Source of the DNA: an uncultured Eubacteriales bacterium
GTDB taxonomy: Bacteria; Bacillota; Clostridia; Saccharofermentanales; Saccharofermentanaceae
Assembly: GCA_900314745.1 (NCBI GenBank)
Contig: OMWK01000014.1
Span: 1 to 55,663 of the forward strand
Direction of reading: 5' to 3'
Length of the DNA stretch: 55,663 bases
Below are positions 1 to 9,079 of the stretch, in pieces. Every line of letters begins with the position of its first letter. Position 1 is the first letter of the stretch. The translations under genes were made by a program, and so were the position numbers. The notes beneath the pieces are model-generated. The model was not told the DNA's origin, did no database searches, and saw nothing but the letters and a program-made list of their open reading frames with translations.

Positions 1-99
1 GAAGAATACATTGATTACTACAACAACGAGAGAATTCAGGTCAAACTAAAAGGACTGACTCCTTGCCAGGCAAGAAATCAGTCCTTATACTCGTTTTAA
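1..99 (+). CDS. IS3-family transposase, C-terminal end (cut by window edge)
   Basis: The reading frame open from base 1 ends at TAA 97-99 and encodes a tail with YIDYYNNERIQ followed by KLKGLTPCQAR. This is the conserved end of the DDE integrase domain (OrfB) of IS3/IS150-type insertion sequences, which cuts and joins DNA during transposition. Only the last 32 codons lie in the window, so intactness cannot be judged. The terminal repeat just downstream supports a real element end. No accessory gene lies between it and the trp region. Confidence 0.8.
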   Translation, partial: EEYIDYYNNERIQVKLKGLTPCQARNQSLYSF

Positions 100-102
100 G
101 CC

Positions 103-127
103 GTCCAACTTCAGGGGTTCACTTCAG
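103..127 (+). repeat. Right terminal inverted repeat of the IS3-family element
   Basis: Four bases after the transposase stop the sequence reads GTCCAACTTC then AGGGGTTCACTTC. This is the usual form of IS3/IS150 subgroup ends (TGTCCAACTT...GGGG...TCA). The matching left end lies outside the window, so the exact tip and the target duplication cannot be fixed. Confidence 0.55.
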
Positions 128-171
128 TCACACCGGGCTCTAATCACCTGAATTCTGAATTCCGGATTCTG

Positions 172-390
172 TTAAGCTTCCTTCTTGTTAGCGAGGTAAG
201 CGTTGATCATCTCAACTGTCTTATCTACTGCCTCTTCCGGGAAACCGTGAACTGCCATAGCCTGCTCGAGGCTCTCGCCGCTTGCTGCCATGCATCCGAT
301 GCAGTGCATTCCGAGGTTCATGAGGATGCCTGCGATCTCGGGATCCTTCTCAAGAATGTCTGTAATAAGCATATCCTTTGTAACTTCCAT
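172..390 (-). CDS. DUF1858-domain protein (small CxxC redox-type protein)
   Basis: A 72-residue protein of the DUF1858 family, full length for the family. The N-terminal half has the typical ITDILEKDPE segment and a helix leading to HCIGC (about residues 29-33), a CxxC pair that may bind metal or take part in redox chemistry; the function of the family is not established. The start is set by AAAGGAGAAC just upstream. The gene has its own promoter overlapping a palindrome, and also lies directly downstream of trpA with no clear terminator, so some read-through from trp is possible. Confidence 0.8.
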   Translation of the reverse strand: MEVTKDMLITDILEKDPEIAGILMNLGMHCIGCMAASGESLEQAMAVHGFPEEAVDKTVEMINAYLANKKEA

Positions 391-429
391 TTTAAGTTCT
401 CCTTTAACAATTTGTACTCACTAGGAGAC

Positions 430-458
430 ATTATATAACGCTGTTATATTTAATTGAA
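430..458 (-). promoter_or_regulatory. Promoter with palindromic operator for the DUF1858 gene
   Basis: On the minus strand, -35 TTCAAT (453-458), a 17-nt spacer and -10 TATAAT (430-435). A perfect palindrome ATATAAC-GCT-GTTATAT (433-449) covers the -10 and most of the spacer, an ideal place for a repressor. The regulator is unknown; the CxxC product makes a redox-responsive factor plausible, but that is inference. Confidence 0.6.
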
Positions 459-476
459 GTACTATCGGGAAGTTTT

Positions 477-1256
477 TTACTTAAGCCCCGCGACAGCGTC
501 CTTCATCGACTTAACGTATTCGCCGACGTAAGGCGCCGCGTCCCGGCCGTGCTCGGCGAGGATCTTGATGATGGCAGAACCCACGATCGCACCGTCTGAG
601 ATACCCGCCATCTTAGCGGCCTGCTCAGGCTTCGAGATTCCGAATCCGATCGCTACCGGCGTATCCGTGTTCGCGCGAATGACATTTACTATCGACTGAA
701 GGTCTGTCTTGATCTCCGACCTTACGCCCGTAACGCCCAGTGAAGACACGAGATAAATGAATCCCTTTGCTTCCTTCGCGATCATCGCGATGCGGTTCTC
801 GGATGTGGGGGCGATCAGCGAGATGAGATCCACGCCGTACTCTTCGCACAGGGGCAGGAACTCCTCCTTCTCCTCGAACGGAAGATCCGGAAGGATCAGC
901 CCGTCGATGCCAATCTCCCTGCATGTCGATATGAAGATCTCCGCGCCGTAAGAGAAAACAACATTTGCATATGTCATGAATACCATGGGGATCGTGACGT
1001 CTGTGCGCAATTCACGCACGAGGTCGAATATCTTATCTGTTGTAACTCCACCCTGAAGAGCACGGAGGTTAGCTTCCTGGATGACGGGTCCCTCGGCAGT
1101 CGGGTCCGAGAACGGTATTCCGAGCTCGATAAGGTCAGCGCCGTTTCTTACCGCCTCGCGAACGACCTTCGCCGTCGTCTGAAGATCAGGGTCTCCGCAT
1201 GTTATAAAAGGTATGAACGCCTTGCCGTTTCTGAAAGCCTCAGCAATATTACTCAT
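477..1256 (-). CDS. trpA: Tryptophan synthase alpha chain
   Basis: TrpA cleaves indole-3-glycerol phosphate to indole and glyceraldehyde 3-phosphate and channels the indole to TrpB. The 259-residue TIM barrel shows [10 protein letters not shown] near the N-terminus, [14 protein letters not shown] with the catalytic Asp, [11 protein letters not shown] with the loop-2 Asp, and the phosphate-binding GFGIS and GAIVGSAI loops. The start at 1256 follows a GGGGAGGAT site; a longer frame to 1292 would overlap trpB far more. It overlaps the end of trpB by 8 bases, so the two are probably translationally coupled. It is the last trp gene. Confidence 0.97.
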   Translation of the reverse strand: MSNIAEAFRNGKAFIPFITCGDPDLQTTAKVVREAVRNGADLIELGIPFSDPTAEGPVIQEANLRALQGGVTTDKIFDLVRELRTDVTIPMVFMTYANVVFSYGAEIFISTCREIGIDGLILPDLPFEEKEEFLPLCEEYGVDLISLIAPTSENRIAMIAKEAKGFIYLVSSLGVTGVRSEIKTDLQSIVNVIRANTDTPVAIGFGISKPEQAAKMAGISDGAIVGSAIIKILAEHGRDAAPYVGEYVKSMKDAVAGLK

Positions 1257-2439
1257 GGATATCCTCCCCTCTGTAGCGCGCGATTGCAGCACAGTCCTTG
1301 TCGCCTCTTCCGGATATTGTTATGACGATGATCTTGTCCTTGTCCATCGTGGGCGCGAGCTTACGAGCGTATGCCACAGCGTGTGCTGACTCGATCGCGG
1401 GAATAATGCCCTCTGTCTTGGCAAGATACTCGAATGCCTGAACCGCTTCCTCGTCGGTGACGGGCACGTACTCAGCCCTTCCGATGTCGTGAAGATATGC
1501 GTGCTCGGGGCCTACTCCCGGGTAGTCGAGGCCTGCCGATATCGAATATACCGGTGCTATCTGGCCGTACTCATCCTGGCAGAAATATGACTTCATGCCA
1601 TGGAAGATTCCGACTCTTCCGGTGTTTACCGTAGCTGCCGTCTCGAACGTATCGATTCCTCTTCCCGCCGCCTCGCAGCCGATGAGCCTTACACTCTTGT
1701 CCTCAATGAAATTGTAGAAGGAACCTATGGCGTTGGAGCCGCCGCCTACACATGCGATTACCGCATCGGGAAGCCTGCCCTCCTTCTTTAACATCTGCTC
1801 CTTGATCTCCTTGGAGATGACTGCCTGGAAATCCCTGACGATAGTCGGGAAAGGGTGAGGTCCCATGACGGAACCTAAGCAGTAGTGCGTATCCGAGATG
1901 CGTGAGGTCCACTCTCTCATCGCCTCCGACACGGCATCCTTGAGCGTCGCCGTACCTGTCTTGACCGGAACGACCTCAGCTCCGAGAAGCTTCATGCGGT
2001 ACACGTTAAGAGCCTGTCTCTTCGTGTCCTCCTCGCCCATGAACACGACGCACTCCATGCCGAAAAGCGCCGCCGCGGTAGCCGTCGCAACGCCGTGCTG
2101 GCCTGCGCCGGTCTCAGCTATGAGACGCGTCTTGCCCATCTTCTTCGCGAGCAGCGCCTGTCCCAACACGTTGTTGATCTTGTGCGCACCCGTGTGGTTA
2201 AGGTCCTCGCGCTTAAGGTAGATCTTCGCGCCGCCTAAGTCCTTCGTCATCTTCTCTGCGTAATAGAGTCTGGAAGGTCGTCCTGCATATTCGTTAAAAA
2301 GCTCGGTAAGCTCTGCCTGAAACTCCGGATCATTCTTGTACTTGTTATATGCCTCTTCGAGCTCGATGACCGCGTTCATCAGCGTCTCGGGAATATACTG
2401 TCCGCCGTGAATGCCAAAGCGTCCGTTAGGGTTAGTCAT
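1249..2439 (-). CDS. trpB: Tryptophan synthase beta chain
   Basis: TrpB condenses indole with L-serine using pyridoxal phosphate, as an alpha2-beta2 complex with TrpA. The 396-residue protein matches TrpB1 length. It shows [10 protein letters not shown] with the PLP lysine, the GAGQHG loop, and [10 protein letters not shown] for the cofactor phosphate. The start is the ATG overlapping the trpF stop as ATGA (4-base overlap), so translation is coupled within the trpEGDCFBA operon. Confidence 0.97.
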   Translation of the reverse strand: MTNPNGRFGIHGGQYIPETLMNAVIELEEAYNKYKNDPEFQAELTELFNEYAGRPSRLYYAEKMTKDLGGAKIYLKREDLNHTGAHKINNVLGQALLAKKMGKTRLIAETGAGQHGVATATAAALFGMECVVFMGEEDTKRQALNVYRMKLLGAEVVPVKTGTATLKDAVSEAMREWTSRISDTHYCLGSVMGPHPFPTIVRDFQAVISKEIKEQMLKKEGRLPDAVIACVGGGSNAIGSFYNFIEDKSVRLIGCEAAGRGIDTFETAATVNTGRVGIFHGMKSYFCQDEYGQIAPVYSISAGLDYPGVGPEHAYLHDIGRAEYVPVTDEEAVQAFEYLAKTEGIIPAIESAHAVAYARKLAPTMDKDKIIVITISGRGDKDCAAIARYRGEDIHE

Positions 2440-3044
2440 GTTATGTCTTCCTTTCTGACAGAAGCAGCAAATGCCGCCATTTTGTTTGTGTCCTTTAAGC
2501 CGTCTGTCTCGATGCCTGAACTGACATCAAGCGCGTACGGATGAAGTGTTCTTACGGCATCCGCCGCGTTGTCCGGATCAAGTCCTCCTGCGAGAAAATA
2601 CGGTCTTCCCGTATTCTTAATGAGGCTCCAGTCAAATGTGACTCCGTCTCCCATTCCGGCATCAAGAAGAACGAGATCTGCAGGGCTTGCTTCAGCCTTC
2701 CTGATATCTTCTTCGCTTCTTATCCTGAAGGCCTTGATGACAGGCTTTCCCGAAGCTTTCTTCAAGCCGTTTATGTAGTCCTCATCCTCGTGCCCGTGAA
2801 GCTGAGCGATGTCGATTATACCACCATCGAGCAAAGTCTTAACGGCTTCCATATCCTCGTCTACGAATACGCCGACGGCTTCGATTGAAGGGTCAAGCTT
2901 CGACTTAAGTATCTTAGCCTCGCCCGCCGTCACCGCACGTTTGCTCTTGGGCCAGAATACGAAGCCTATGTAATCCGGCTTCAATTCATTCGCTGCTTCG
3001 ATATCCCCGGTACGTGTCAGTCCGCAGAACTTGATCTTAGTCAT
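2436..3044 (-). CDS. trpF: Phosphoribosylanthranilate isomerase
   Basis: TrpF carries out the Amadori rearrangement of N-(5-phosphoribosyl)anthranilate to CdRP. The 202-residue protein is normal in size for a stand-alone TrpF. It opens with KIKFCGLTR carrying the catalytic Cys, followed by [23 protein letters not shown] and the late LDAGMGD and LAGGLDPDN segments typical of this TIM barrel. It starts one base inside the trpC stop and overlaps trpB by four bases, so the three genes are tightly coupled. Confidence 0.96.
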   Translation of the reverse strand: MTKIKFCGLTRTGDIEAANELKPDYIGFVFWPKSKRAVTAGEAKILKSKLDPSIEAVGVFVDEDMEAVKTLLDGGIIDIAQLHGHEDEDYINGLKKASGKPVIKAFRIRSEEDIRKAEASPADLVLLDAGMGDGVTFDWSLIKNTGRPYFLAGGLDPDNAADAVRTLHPYALDVSSGIETDGLKDTNKMAAFAASVRKEDIT

Positions 3045-3820
3045 TATCCCCGTAGCTCCTTAAGCTTTGCCTTCTTGTCGGAAGCTCTCATAAGAGCCTC
3101 GCCGACGAGCACGGCATCGACGCCGATCTTTCTTAATTCAGCGACATCATTACCGTCCTTTACTCCGCTTTCCGAGACGAAGATTATATCATCTCCTACC
3201 AAAGACTTAAGTCTCGCGCTGTTGCCGGTATCGACGGAGAAATCCTTGAGGTTTCTGTTGTTTACACCGACTATCCTCGCACCGGCTCTTACGGCCACAG
3301 CGACCTCTTCCTCATCATGCGTCTCCACAAGTGCGGATAGTCCCAGCTCATCGCAGATTCCTATGTACTCGCGGATCTGCTCCTCACTTAAGATCGAGCA
3401 GATAAGAAGCACTGCCGATGCACCTAAGATCTTCGCTTCGTAGATCATATATTCATCTACAGTAAAATCCTTCCTGATGCACGGGATGCTGACAGCAGAA
3501 GCAATCTCCTTAAGATACCCGTCGCTGCCTAAGAACCACTTGGGCTCGGTTAATACCGATATGCAGTCCGCGCCCGCCGCCTCGTACTCCTTCGCGATCT
3601 CAAGATACGGAAAATCGGGCGCGATCAGGCCTTTCGAGGGGGACGCTTTCTTACACTCGCATATGAAGGAAACTCCTTCTTTACGAAGTGCCTTCTCGAA
3701 GGCGAAGTCACCCTTGGAAAGAGCCAGAGCCTCAGCCTTGATCTGCTCTAAGGGACGGACGCTCTTCGCTGCTGCAACGCGCTCTCTCGCATAATCTGCA
3801 AGCTGGTCTAGAATCGTCAT
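3044..3820 (-). CDS. trpC: Indole-3-glycerol phosphate synthase
   Basis: TrpC closes the indole ring by decarboxylating CdRP to indole-3-glycerol phosphate. The 258-residue monofunctional form is not fused to TrpF. Family motifs include [13 protein letters not shown] with the catalytic lysine, [29 protein letters not shown] and [10 protein letters not shown]. It overlaps trpD upstream by four bases and trpF downstream by one, placing it firmly in the operon. Confidence 0.97.
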   Translation of the reverse strand: MTILDQLADYARERVAAAKSVRPLEQIKAEALALSKGDFAFEKALRKEGVSFICECKKASPSKGLIAPDFPYLEIAKEYEAAGADCISVLTEPKWFLGSDGYLKEIASAVSIPCIRKDFTVDEYMIYEAKILGASAVLLICSILSEEQIREYIGICDELGLSALVETHDEEEVAVAVRAGARIVGVNNRNLKDFSVDTGNSARLKSLVGDDIIFVSESGVKDGNDVAELRKIGVDAVLVGEALMRASDKKAKLKELRG

Positions 3821-4848
3821 GCTTCTGCCTCGGGACGGTTGCTTACTTCGATGAACTTGTTCAAAGTCTCGAGAGCCTTGCCTGAATCGATGATCTCAGC
3901 AGCGAGCTTGACGCCGTCTGCGAGAGTCTCCGCCTTGCCGCCGATGTAAAGCGAAGCGCCGGCATTCATGAGAACCGCGTCTCTCTTGGGGCCTTTGACA
4001 CCATTAAGGATATCGAGTGTGATCTTCGCATTCTCTTCAGGAGTGCCGCCTGCAAGATCCTCCTTGGTGCAGCGGGTAAGACCGAAGTCCTCAGGTGTTA
4101 TCGTGTATGTCTTGTACCAACCGTCCCTGATCTCGCTTACTCTTGTGGGAGCGCTCATGGAGATCTCGTCGAGCTTATCCATGCCGTAGACTACCATTCC
4201 CCTTCTGATGCCGAGGCTTACGAGAACCTGTGACAAAGGCTCAACGAGGTACTCATCGTAAACGCCGAGAAGCTGCATTACAGGCTTGCCGGGGTTCGTG
4301 AGGGGACCTAAGATATTGAACACTGTCCTTACGCCGAGCTCCTTACGGATGGCGCCGACGTACTTCATCGATGTGTGATATTTCTGTGCGAAGAAGAAGC
4401 ACATTCCGACTTCGTTAAGAAGCTCCACGCAGCGTGCGGGACTCTGGTTGATGTTTACTCCCAGCGCCTCGAGGCAGTCAGCAGTTCCGCACTTAGAAGA
4501 AGCTGCGCGGTTGCCGTGCTTCGCGACCTTCATGCCGCCTGCTGCAGCAACGAGTGCGGATGTCGTGGAGATGTTGAAGCTTCCCGCGTGGTCTCCGCCT
4601 GTACCTACTATCTCGAACACGTCCATTCCGGTCTCGACCTGTATCGCATGATCTCTCATAGCTGCAGCACAGCCTGCGATCTCGTCTCTTGTCTCTGCCT
4701 TCGCACTCTTAGTAGAGAGGGCAGCGAGGAATGCCGCATTCTGTGTGGGTGTCGTCTCTCCGTTCATGATCTCGTTCATTACGGCGAACGCCTCGTCGTA
4801 TGTGAGATCCTCCTTGCCTACGATCTTCTGGATTGCTTCCTTGATCAT
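3817..4848 (-). CDS. trpD: Anthranilate phosphoribosyltransferase
   Basis: TrpD transfers the phosphoribosyl group of PRPP to anthranilate. The 343-residue protein has the expected helical N-terminal domain, the [17 protein letters not shown]-binding loop, [21 protein letters not shown], and [10 protein letters not shown]. It is the stand-alone form, not fused to TrpG. It lies 4 bases downstream of trpG and overlaps trpC. Its start is the ATG preceded by GGAGGC. Confidence 0.97.
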   Translation of the reverse strand: MIKEAIQKIVGKEDLTYDEAFAVMNEIMNGETTPTQNAAFLAALSTKSAKAETRDEIAGCAAAMRDHAIQVETGMDVFEIVGTGGDHAGSFNISTTSALVAAAGGMKVAKHGNRAASSKCGTADCLEALGVNINQSPARCVELLNEVGMCFFFAQKYHTSMKYVGAIRKELGVRTVFNILGPLTNPGKPVMQLLGVYDEYLVEPLSQVLVSLGIRRGMVVYGMDKLDEISMSAPTRVSEIRDGWYKTYTITPEDFGLTRCTKEDLAGGTPEENAKITLDILNGVKGPKRDAVLMNAGASLYIGGKAETLADGVKLAAEIIDSGKALETLNKFIEVSNRPEAEA

Positions 4849-4852
4849 TTTC

Positions 4853-5419
4853 TTATGCCTCCTTAATAAAGTTTCTTAACATCTTTTTGCCGTCGGGTGT
4901 CATTATCGATTCGGGGTGGAACTGCACGCCGTAGATCCTGTACTCCCTGTGCTGCACCGCCATAACTTCTCCGTCTTCCGTGAGCGCCGTCACCATAAGC
5001 TCGTCGGGGATAGTATCGGGGTCTGCCGCAAGCGAGTGGTACCTTGCCACTTTCCCGAGCGGGATCCCGTCGAAAAGCTTACATCTGCCATCAAATCTTA
5101 CGACCGACTGCTTGCCGTGCATGAGCTGCTTCGCATATGTGATGGTAGCACCGAATGCAGCGCATATCGCCTGGTGTCCCAAGCACACGCCGAGAATCGG
5201 GAAGTCCTTGCCTAATTCTTTTACGACTTCGATGATGACGCCTGCGTCCTCCGGCCTTCCGGGACCCGGGGAGAGTATGATGCGGTCAGGGTTAAGGGTC
5301 CTTATCTCATCGACCGTCATCTCGTCGTTTCTTATGACCTTGATGTCGGGATTGATCTCACCAATCAGCTGATAGAGGTTATAGGAGAAGCTGTCGTAGT
5401 TATCTATGAGCAGGATCAT
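4853..5419 (-). CDS. trpG: Anthranilate synthase component II (glutamine amidotransferase)
   Basis: A class-I glutamine amidotransferase that supplies ammonia to TrpE. The 188-residue protein has [12 protein letters not shown] at the N-terminus, the [11 protein letters not shown] oxyanion region, the nucleophile Cys in GVCLGHQAI, and the C-terminal QFHPES with the catalytic His and Glu. In some bacteria TrpG also serves PabB in folate synthesis; no pabB is present here, so a dual role cannot be judged. It overlaps trpE by 4 bases. Confidence 0.96.
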   Translation of the reverse strand: MILLIDNYDSFSYNLYQLIGEINPDIKVIRNDEMTVDEIRTLNPDRIILSPGPGRPEDAGVIIEVVKELGKDFPILGVCLGHQAICAAFGATITYAKQLMHGKQSVVRFDGRCKLFDGIPLGKVARYHSLAADPDTIPDELMVTALTEDGEVMAVQHREYRIYGVQFHPESIMTPDGKKMLRNFIKEA

Positions 5420-6882
5420 AATTCATCCTCCTTCGCGAGTTCGAGCGCCTTGAGCGAAGCCTTCGCCTTGTTAAGACACTCTTCGTATTCCTTCTCGGGA
5501 ACCGAATCGGCAACGATGCCGGCGCCCGATCTTACGAACACTTTGCCGTTCTTCTTGAACGCGAGCCTTATCGCTATGCACGTATCCATGTTGCCCGTAA
5601 AGTCGATATAGCCGACCGCGCCGCCGTATATGCCTCTTTTGTTGTTCTCGAGTTCACCGATAAGCTGGCATGCCCTGATCTTCGGAGCACCGGAGAGCGT
5701 ACCCGCAGGAAGCACAGCCTCGATCGCATCGAATGCATCGTGATCCTTTGTAATCTTTCCTCTTACCGTGGAGCCTATGTGCATGATGTGCGAATATCTC
5801 TCGATAGAGTGAAGCTTCTCTACTTCGACCGAACCGAATTCACTTATCTTGCCAAGATCGTTTCTTCCGAGGTCAACGAGCATATTGTGCTCGGCAAGCT
5901 CCTTCTCATCTGAAAGAAGTTCCTCCTCGAGAGCCCTGTCCTCTTCGGGTGTCTTTCCCCTGGGTCTTGAGCCTGCAAGAGGGAATGTGTGAAGAACACC
6001 ATCCTGAAGCTTGACGAGCGTCTCCGGAGATGCGCCTGCAACCTCGACATCCGTTCCCGAGAAATAGAACATATAAGGAGAGGGATTGATCGTTCGTAAT
6101 ACTCTGTATGTGTTAAGAAGGCTCCCCTCAAAAGGTGCGGACAGCCTGTTCGAGAGGACTATCTGGAAGATGTCGCCCTCTTTTATGTAGGACTTGCCCT
6201 TCTCGACCATCTCGCAGAAGGCCTGCTTTTCGAAGAGGGGCGTGACCTCACCCGTGATCCTGCCGCCCTTCTCATCGGCTTTGTCGCCGTTATGAAGAAG
6301 GTTTACGAGGCCCTTCAAGGTCTCAACCGCGCGGTTATAGCCCTCTTCGCCCTCATTAAGCTTCATGTTCTCGATGATGATTATCTTCTGCTTTAAGTTA
6401 TCGAAGGCGATGACCTTGTCGAAGAGCATGAGGTCAACATCCTTGAAGCCCTCCTCGTCCTCGACGTCGCACTTTGCCGTGGGCTCGCTGTATGTTAAGT
6501 AATCGTAGGAGAAGTACCCTACAAGACCGCCTGCGAAAGGCGGGAGGTAATCGAATCTCGGACTTCTGTAGCCGCTCATGATCTTACGAAGTTCAGAGGA
6601 AGGATCCTGTGTCGTGATCTTCTCGTCTCCGATTTCCATCACGCCGTCCTTGCATGTGATGAGAAGCCTCGGGCGGAAGCCCAGGAAGGTGTATCTGCCC
6701 CACGTCTCATTGGCCTGTGCCGATTCGAGCATGTAGCAGTGTTCTGAAGCGTTCTTCAGGATCTTCAATGCTTCGATCGGAGTTGTGAAGTCTGATAAGA
6801 TCTCGACGCTTAGAGGCAGTACATCATACTTGCCCTCCGCGGCGATCTTCCTTACTTCGTCGTAAGTCGGTCTGATCTGCAT
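5416..6882 (-). CDS. trpE: Anthranilate synthase component I
   Basis: TrpE converts chorismate plus ammonia to anthranilate and is the usual feedback-inhibited step. The 488-residue protein has the N-terminal domain with the MLESA segment (the LLES-type tryptophan-binding motif) and the C-terminal chorismate-binding domain with GAPKIRACQLI and RSGAGIVADSVPEKEYEEC. The start at 6882 is chosen because AAGGAGGACAAAACAG precedes it; the frame could extend ten codons upstream, but that part falls in the leader. It is the first gene of the operon, directly under T-box control. Confidence 0.95.
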   Translation of the reverse strand: MQIRPTYDEVRKIAAEGKYDVLPLSVEILSDFTTPIEALKILKNASEHCYMLESAQANETWGRYTFLGFRPRLLITCKDGVMEIGDEKITTQDPSSELRKIMSGYRSPRFDYLPPFAGGLVGYFSYDYLTYSEPTAKCDVEDEEGFKDVDLMLFDKVIAFDNLKQKIIIIENMKLNEGEEGYNRAVETLKGLVNLLHNGDKADEKGGRITGEVTPLFEKQAFCEMVEKGKSYIKEGDIFQIVLSNRLSAPFEGSLLNTYRVLRTINPSPYMFYFSGTDVEVAGASPETLVKLQDGVLHTFPLAGSRPRGKTPEEDRALEEELLSDEKELAEHNMLVDLGRNDLGKISEFGSVEVEKLHSIERYSHIMHIGSTVRGKITKDHDAFDAIEAVLPAGTLSGAPKIRACQLIGELENNKRGIYGGAVGYIDFTGNMDTCIAIRLAFKKNGKVFVRSGAGIVADSVPEKEYEECLNKAKASLKALELAKEDEL

Positions 6883-6904
6883 CTGTTTTGTCCTCCTTCG
6901 CGCT

Positions 6905-7165
6905 GAGGGCAAAAGAAAACGCCCTCAACAGAATTTCTTCTGTCAAGGACGAATAATTACATTATCCGCGGTGCCACCTTGATTTACGGGTTACCGTACA
7001 CTTAAGCAGGATACCATCATATCCCCGGCCTCTAACGGTGCCTGCCGTCGCAGCATTTGACTGCGCCCTCAACGGTCCATTTGATAATCCGTTTCCTGCC
7101 TGACTCTCAGCACCACAGGCTCTCTGTAAAGGCGTTTATTATCTTTATCTCCGCATCAACGGTTT
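6905..7165 (-). promoter_or_regulatory. T-box riboswitch (tryptophan specific) leading the trp operon
   Basis: The minus-strand leader carries the conserved T-box segment AAGGTGGCACCGCGG (near 6966-6982) and a stem I with AGAG-type loops. A candidate specifier TGG (Trp) lies at 7077-7079, in the context ATGGACCGTTGAG. Uncharged tRNA-Trp would pair with this codon and, through its NCCA end, with TGGCACC, favouring the antiterminator over the terminator at 6911-6948. Specifier, antiterminator and terminator all agree with the downstream trp genes. Confidence 0.9.
6911..6948 (-). terminator. Rho-independent terminator of the trp T-box
   Basis: On the minus strand CCTTGACAGAA pairs over 11 positions (two G-T wobbles) with TTCTGTTGAGG across a short GAAA loop, followed by GGCGTTTTCTTTT. 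The 5' arm CCTT can instead pair with AAGG of the T-box segment, giving the expected antiterminator. A second hairpin, GAGGGC with GCCCTC, lies between it and the trpE ribosome site. Confidence 0.85.
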
Positions 7166-7177
7166 TTATATGCCGTA

Positions 7178-7206
7178 AATCTACCACATGTGATTTTGGT
7201 TGTAAA
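7178..7206 (-). promoter_or_regulatory. Promoter of the trp operon
   Basis: Minus strand: -35 TTTACA (7201-7206), 17-nt spacer, -10 TAGATT (7178-7183). The expected transcript start near 7171 falls just ahead of stem I of the T-box. It lies in the short gap after the ohrR stop codon. Confidence 0.55.
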
Positions 7207-7220
7207 CGCTTTTTTTGAAA

Positions 7221-7670
7221 TCAGTCACGTTCTTCATTGCCGAGAAGTTTATACAAAAGCCCGTATAATGTAGCCGCTTCCTCGGGTGTGACTTTTACGC
7301 ACTTTCCGACTTCCTGCGGGATCCGGAGGCATTTCTCACGAAGTTCAAATCCTTCCGGCGTTACATAGATCTTAACCACGCGCTCGTCTTCGGCGCTTCT
7401 TCTTCTCTCGATCAGACCCTGCTTCTCAAGCTTCTTAAGCATCGGTGTAAGGGTGCCGTTATCGAGGAACAGACGGCGACCCAATTCACCTACGGCTATT
7501 CCGTCATTCTCCCACAGAACCATAAACGCAATGTACTGTGTATAGGTAATCCCTAATTCGGAGAGGAACGGAGTGTAATAATTGACTACTTCCCGAGCTG
7601 CAGCATAAAGGGGGAAACACAGCTGATTCTCGAGTTTAATAGCCGCATATTTATCTGTCTGCTTAGCCAT
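7221..7670 (-). CDS. ohrR: OhrR-type MarR family organic-peroxide repressor
   Basis: A 149-residue winged-helix MarR protein that is close to Bacillus OhrR in the part that matters: LENQLCFPLYAA carries the single reactive N-terminal cysteine that senses organic hydroperoxides, and ITYTQYIAFMVLWE plus GTLTPMLKKLEKQGLIERRR form the DNA-binding part. It follows the glutathione peroxidase gene by one base, so sensor and enzyme share a transcript, and it probably represses the consensus promoter at 8248-8276. The usual partner ohr (OsmC-like) is absent; here the peroxidase takes that place. Confidence 0.9.
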   Translation of the reverse strand: MAKQTDKYAAIKLENQLCFPLYAAAREVVNYYTPFLSELGITYTQYIAFMVLWENDGIAVGELGRRLFLDNGTLTPMLKKLEKQGLIERRRSAEDERVVKIYVTPEGFELREKCLRIPQEVGKCVKVTPEEAATLYGLLYKLLGNEERD

Positions 7671-7671
7671 T

Positions 7672-8214
7672 TCAGATCAGCTCCTCAACGGCCTTGGCAA
7701 CTTTCTTCATGTCTTCCGTAGGCTCGAATCTTCTTACGACATTGCCTTCACGGTCGACCAGAAACTTCGTGAAGTTCCACTTGATATCAGGATTGTTCTT
7801 ATAGTCCTTATCGACGGTCTTGAGCATAGCTCCCATCGCGATCGCCTTGGGTCCGCTTCCGAATCCCTTAAATCCCTGCTGCTCCTTAAGATATCCGAAG
7901 AGCGGAAGTGCATTCTCACCGTTGACATCGGACTTCTTCATCTGAGGGAACTTTGTATTGTACTTAAGTGTGCAGAACTCGTGGATCTCCTCGTCAGTTC
8001 CGGGAGTCTGTCCCATGAACTGGTTGCAGGGAATGTCGATGATCTCGAATCCCTTGTCGTGGAACTCCTCATACATCTTCTCGAGAGGCTCATAGTGAGG
8101 CGTGAAGCCGCATCCTGTAGCTGTATTAACAATGAGCATTACCTTGCCCTTATATGCATCGAGCTTCAGCTCTTCGCCGTTTGTCTGGGGTACCGAATAA
8201 TCGTAGATAGTCAT
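7672..8214 (-). CDS. gpo: Glutathione peroxidase-family thiol peroxidase
   Basis: A 180-residue thioredoxin-fold peroxidase that reduces hydrogen or lipid peroxides, in bacteria usually with thioredoxin rather than glutathione. It shows NTATGCGFTPHYEPL with the peroxidatic cysteine, IPCNQF with the resolving-region cysteine, and IKWNFTKFLVDREG with the Trp/Asn of the active site. The peroxidatic residue is TGC, so this is a cysteine and not a selenocysteine form. The start follows GAAGGAGAGC. It is first in a two-gene operon with the OhrR-type regulator. Confidence 0.93.
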   Translation of the reverse strand: MTIYDYSVPQTNGEELKLDAYKGKVMLIVNTATGCGFTPHYEPLEKMYEEFHDKGFEIIDIPCNQFMGQTPGTDEEIHEFCTLKYNTKFPQMKKSDVNGENALPLFGYLKEQQGFKGFGSGPKAIAMGAMLKTVDKDYKNNPDIKWNFTKFLVDREGNVVRRFEPTEDMKKVAKAVEELI

Positions 8215-8247
8215 GAGCGTGCTCTCCTTCGTCTTGTGTTTGTTCAG

Positions 8248-8276
8248 ATTATATTTGATACAACATATTCTGTCAA
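8248..8276 (-). promoter_or_regulatory. Consensus sigma-A promoter of gpx-ohrR
   Basis: Minus strand: -35 TTGACA (8271-8276), exactly 17 nt, -10 TATAAT (8248-8253). An imperfect dyad (ATATGTTGT against ATATTTGAT) overlaps the spacer and -10 and could be the OhrR operator, although it does not match the Bacillus TACAATT-AATTGTA site well. A promoter this strong fits a gene that is normally repressed. Confidence 0.8.
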
Positions 8277-8299
8277 CCCCCTTATGTTAAGATAGCGGT

Positions 8300-9079
8300 A
8301 TGAAGACTTCCGGATTCAAAATCAAGGATTACATAATCGCGATCCTGCTTGCGGTCGTCTTCATTCTGTCGGCCTCTGTTCTGTTATTAATGAATAAAGA
8401 CGCTGAGACTTCCGCTTCCATTCCAACTGAAACTTCAATCGAGACTGAGCCCGCTTCCGAACTTAACCACAGCCTTCTCGAAGACATGGAGAGCGGGAAA
8501 TCATTCTGCTTTGTAGGCGACAGCATAACACGCGGATCCGTCACCGATGACATTCCCTGGTATGAGCCTATGAAGCCATTCATCCGCGGCGAGATAATGA
8601 ACTTCTCGGATGGCGGATGGACATCTACGTGGCTCGTGGATCTTCGTGACGAAGTTCCCGTTGCTGATGTGTATGTTGTTGCAATAGGAATAAATGACGT
8701 TCTCTATATCGATCAGCCTCTGGGCGCAGCGTCACTTGAGGAATTCATGGAGAATCTTCGCATATTTACAGACACGCTTAAGGCCAAATCTCCTGATGCA
8801 GATTTCTATTACATCACGCCCTGGCCTTTTCTGAATTTTCCCGATGAGACTTATGAATTATGCGCTGAATTCCGAGCCGCGATGGCAGAGTGGTGCCGTG
8901 AGGAGGGCTTTGTGTGCATCGATCCTTTCGACACGATCCTTCAGGTGCTCCAAGAGTCGGACCCGTCCGTGTACATGTGGAACGACTACCACCCGAACGC
9001 ACCGCAGGGCATCGGCTTATACAGCTACGCGGTCATGCAGGAGTCTAATGTAACGTCATCGTCCTCGGAGCTTCCGTGA
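8300..9079 (+). CDS. Membrane-anchored SGNH/GDSL-family hydrolase
   Basis: A 259-residue protein with one N-terminal membrane segment (about residues 10-30), a Thr/Glu/Ser-rich linker, and an SGNH esterase domain outside the cell. The catalytic blocks are visible: FVGDSITRG with the nucleophile Ser, GIND (block III), and WNDYHPN with the Asp/His pair. The substrate is unknown; such enzymes often deacylate polysaccharides or lipids. No Shine-Dalgarno is visible and a TAAGAT box ends 7 nt before the ATG, so the mRNA may be leaderless. The 3' end overlaps the convergent gene by 35 bases. Confidence 0.85.
   Translation: MKTSGFKIKDYIIAILLAVVFILSASVLLLMNKDAETSASIPTETSIETEPASELNHSLLEDMESGKSFCFVGDSITRGSVTDDIPWYEPMKPFIRGEIMNFSDGGWTSTWLVDLRDEVPVADVYVVAIGINDVLYIDQPLGAASLEEFMENLRIFTDTLKAKSPDADFYYITPWPFLNFPDETYELCAEFRAAMAEWCREEGFVCIDPFDTILQVLQESDPSVYMWNDYHPNAPQGIGLYSYAVMQESNVTSSSSELP

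Noticed and set aside
4375..4866. 163-codon plus-strand ORF
   Set aside because: It lies antisense to trpD, follows that gene's codon periodicity, has many Cys/His from reverse reading and no ribosome site.
8110..8125. Possible selenocysteine peroxidase
   Set aside because: The peroxidatic codon is TGC, not TGA, and there is no SECIS-like hairpin after it.
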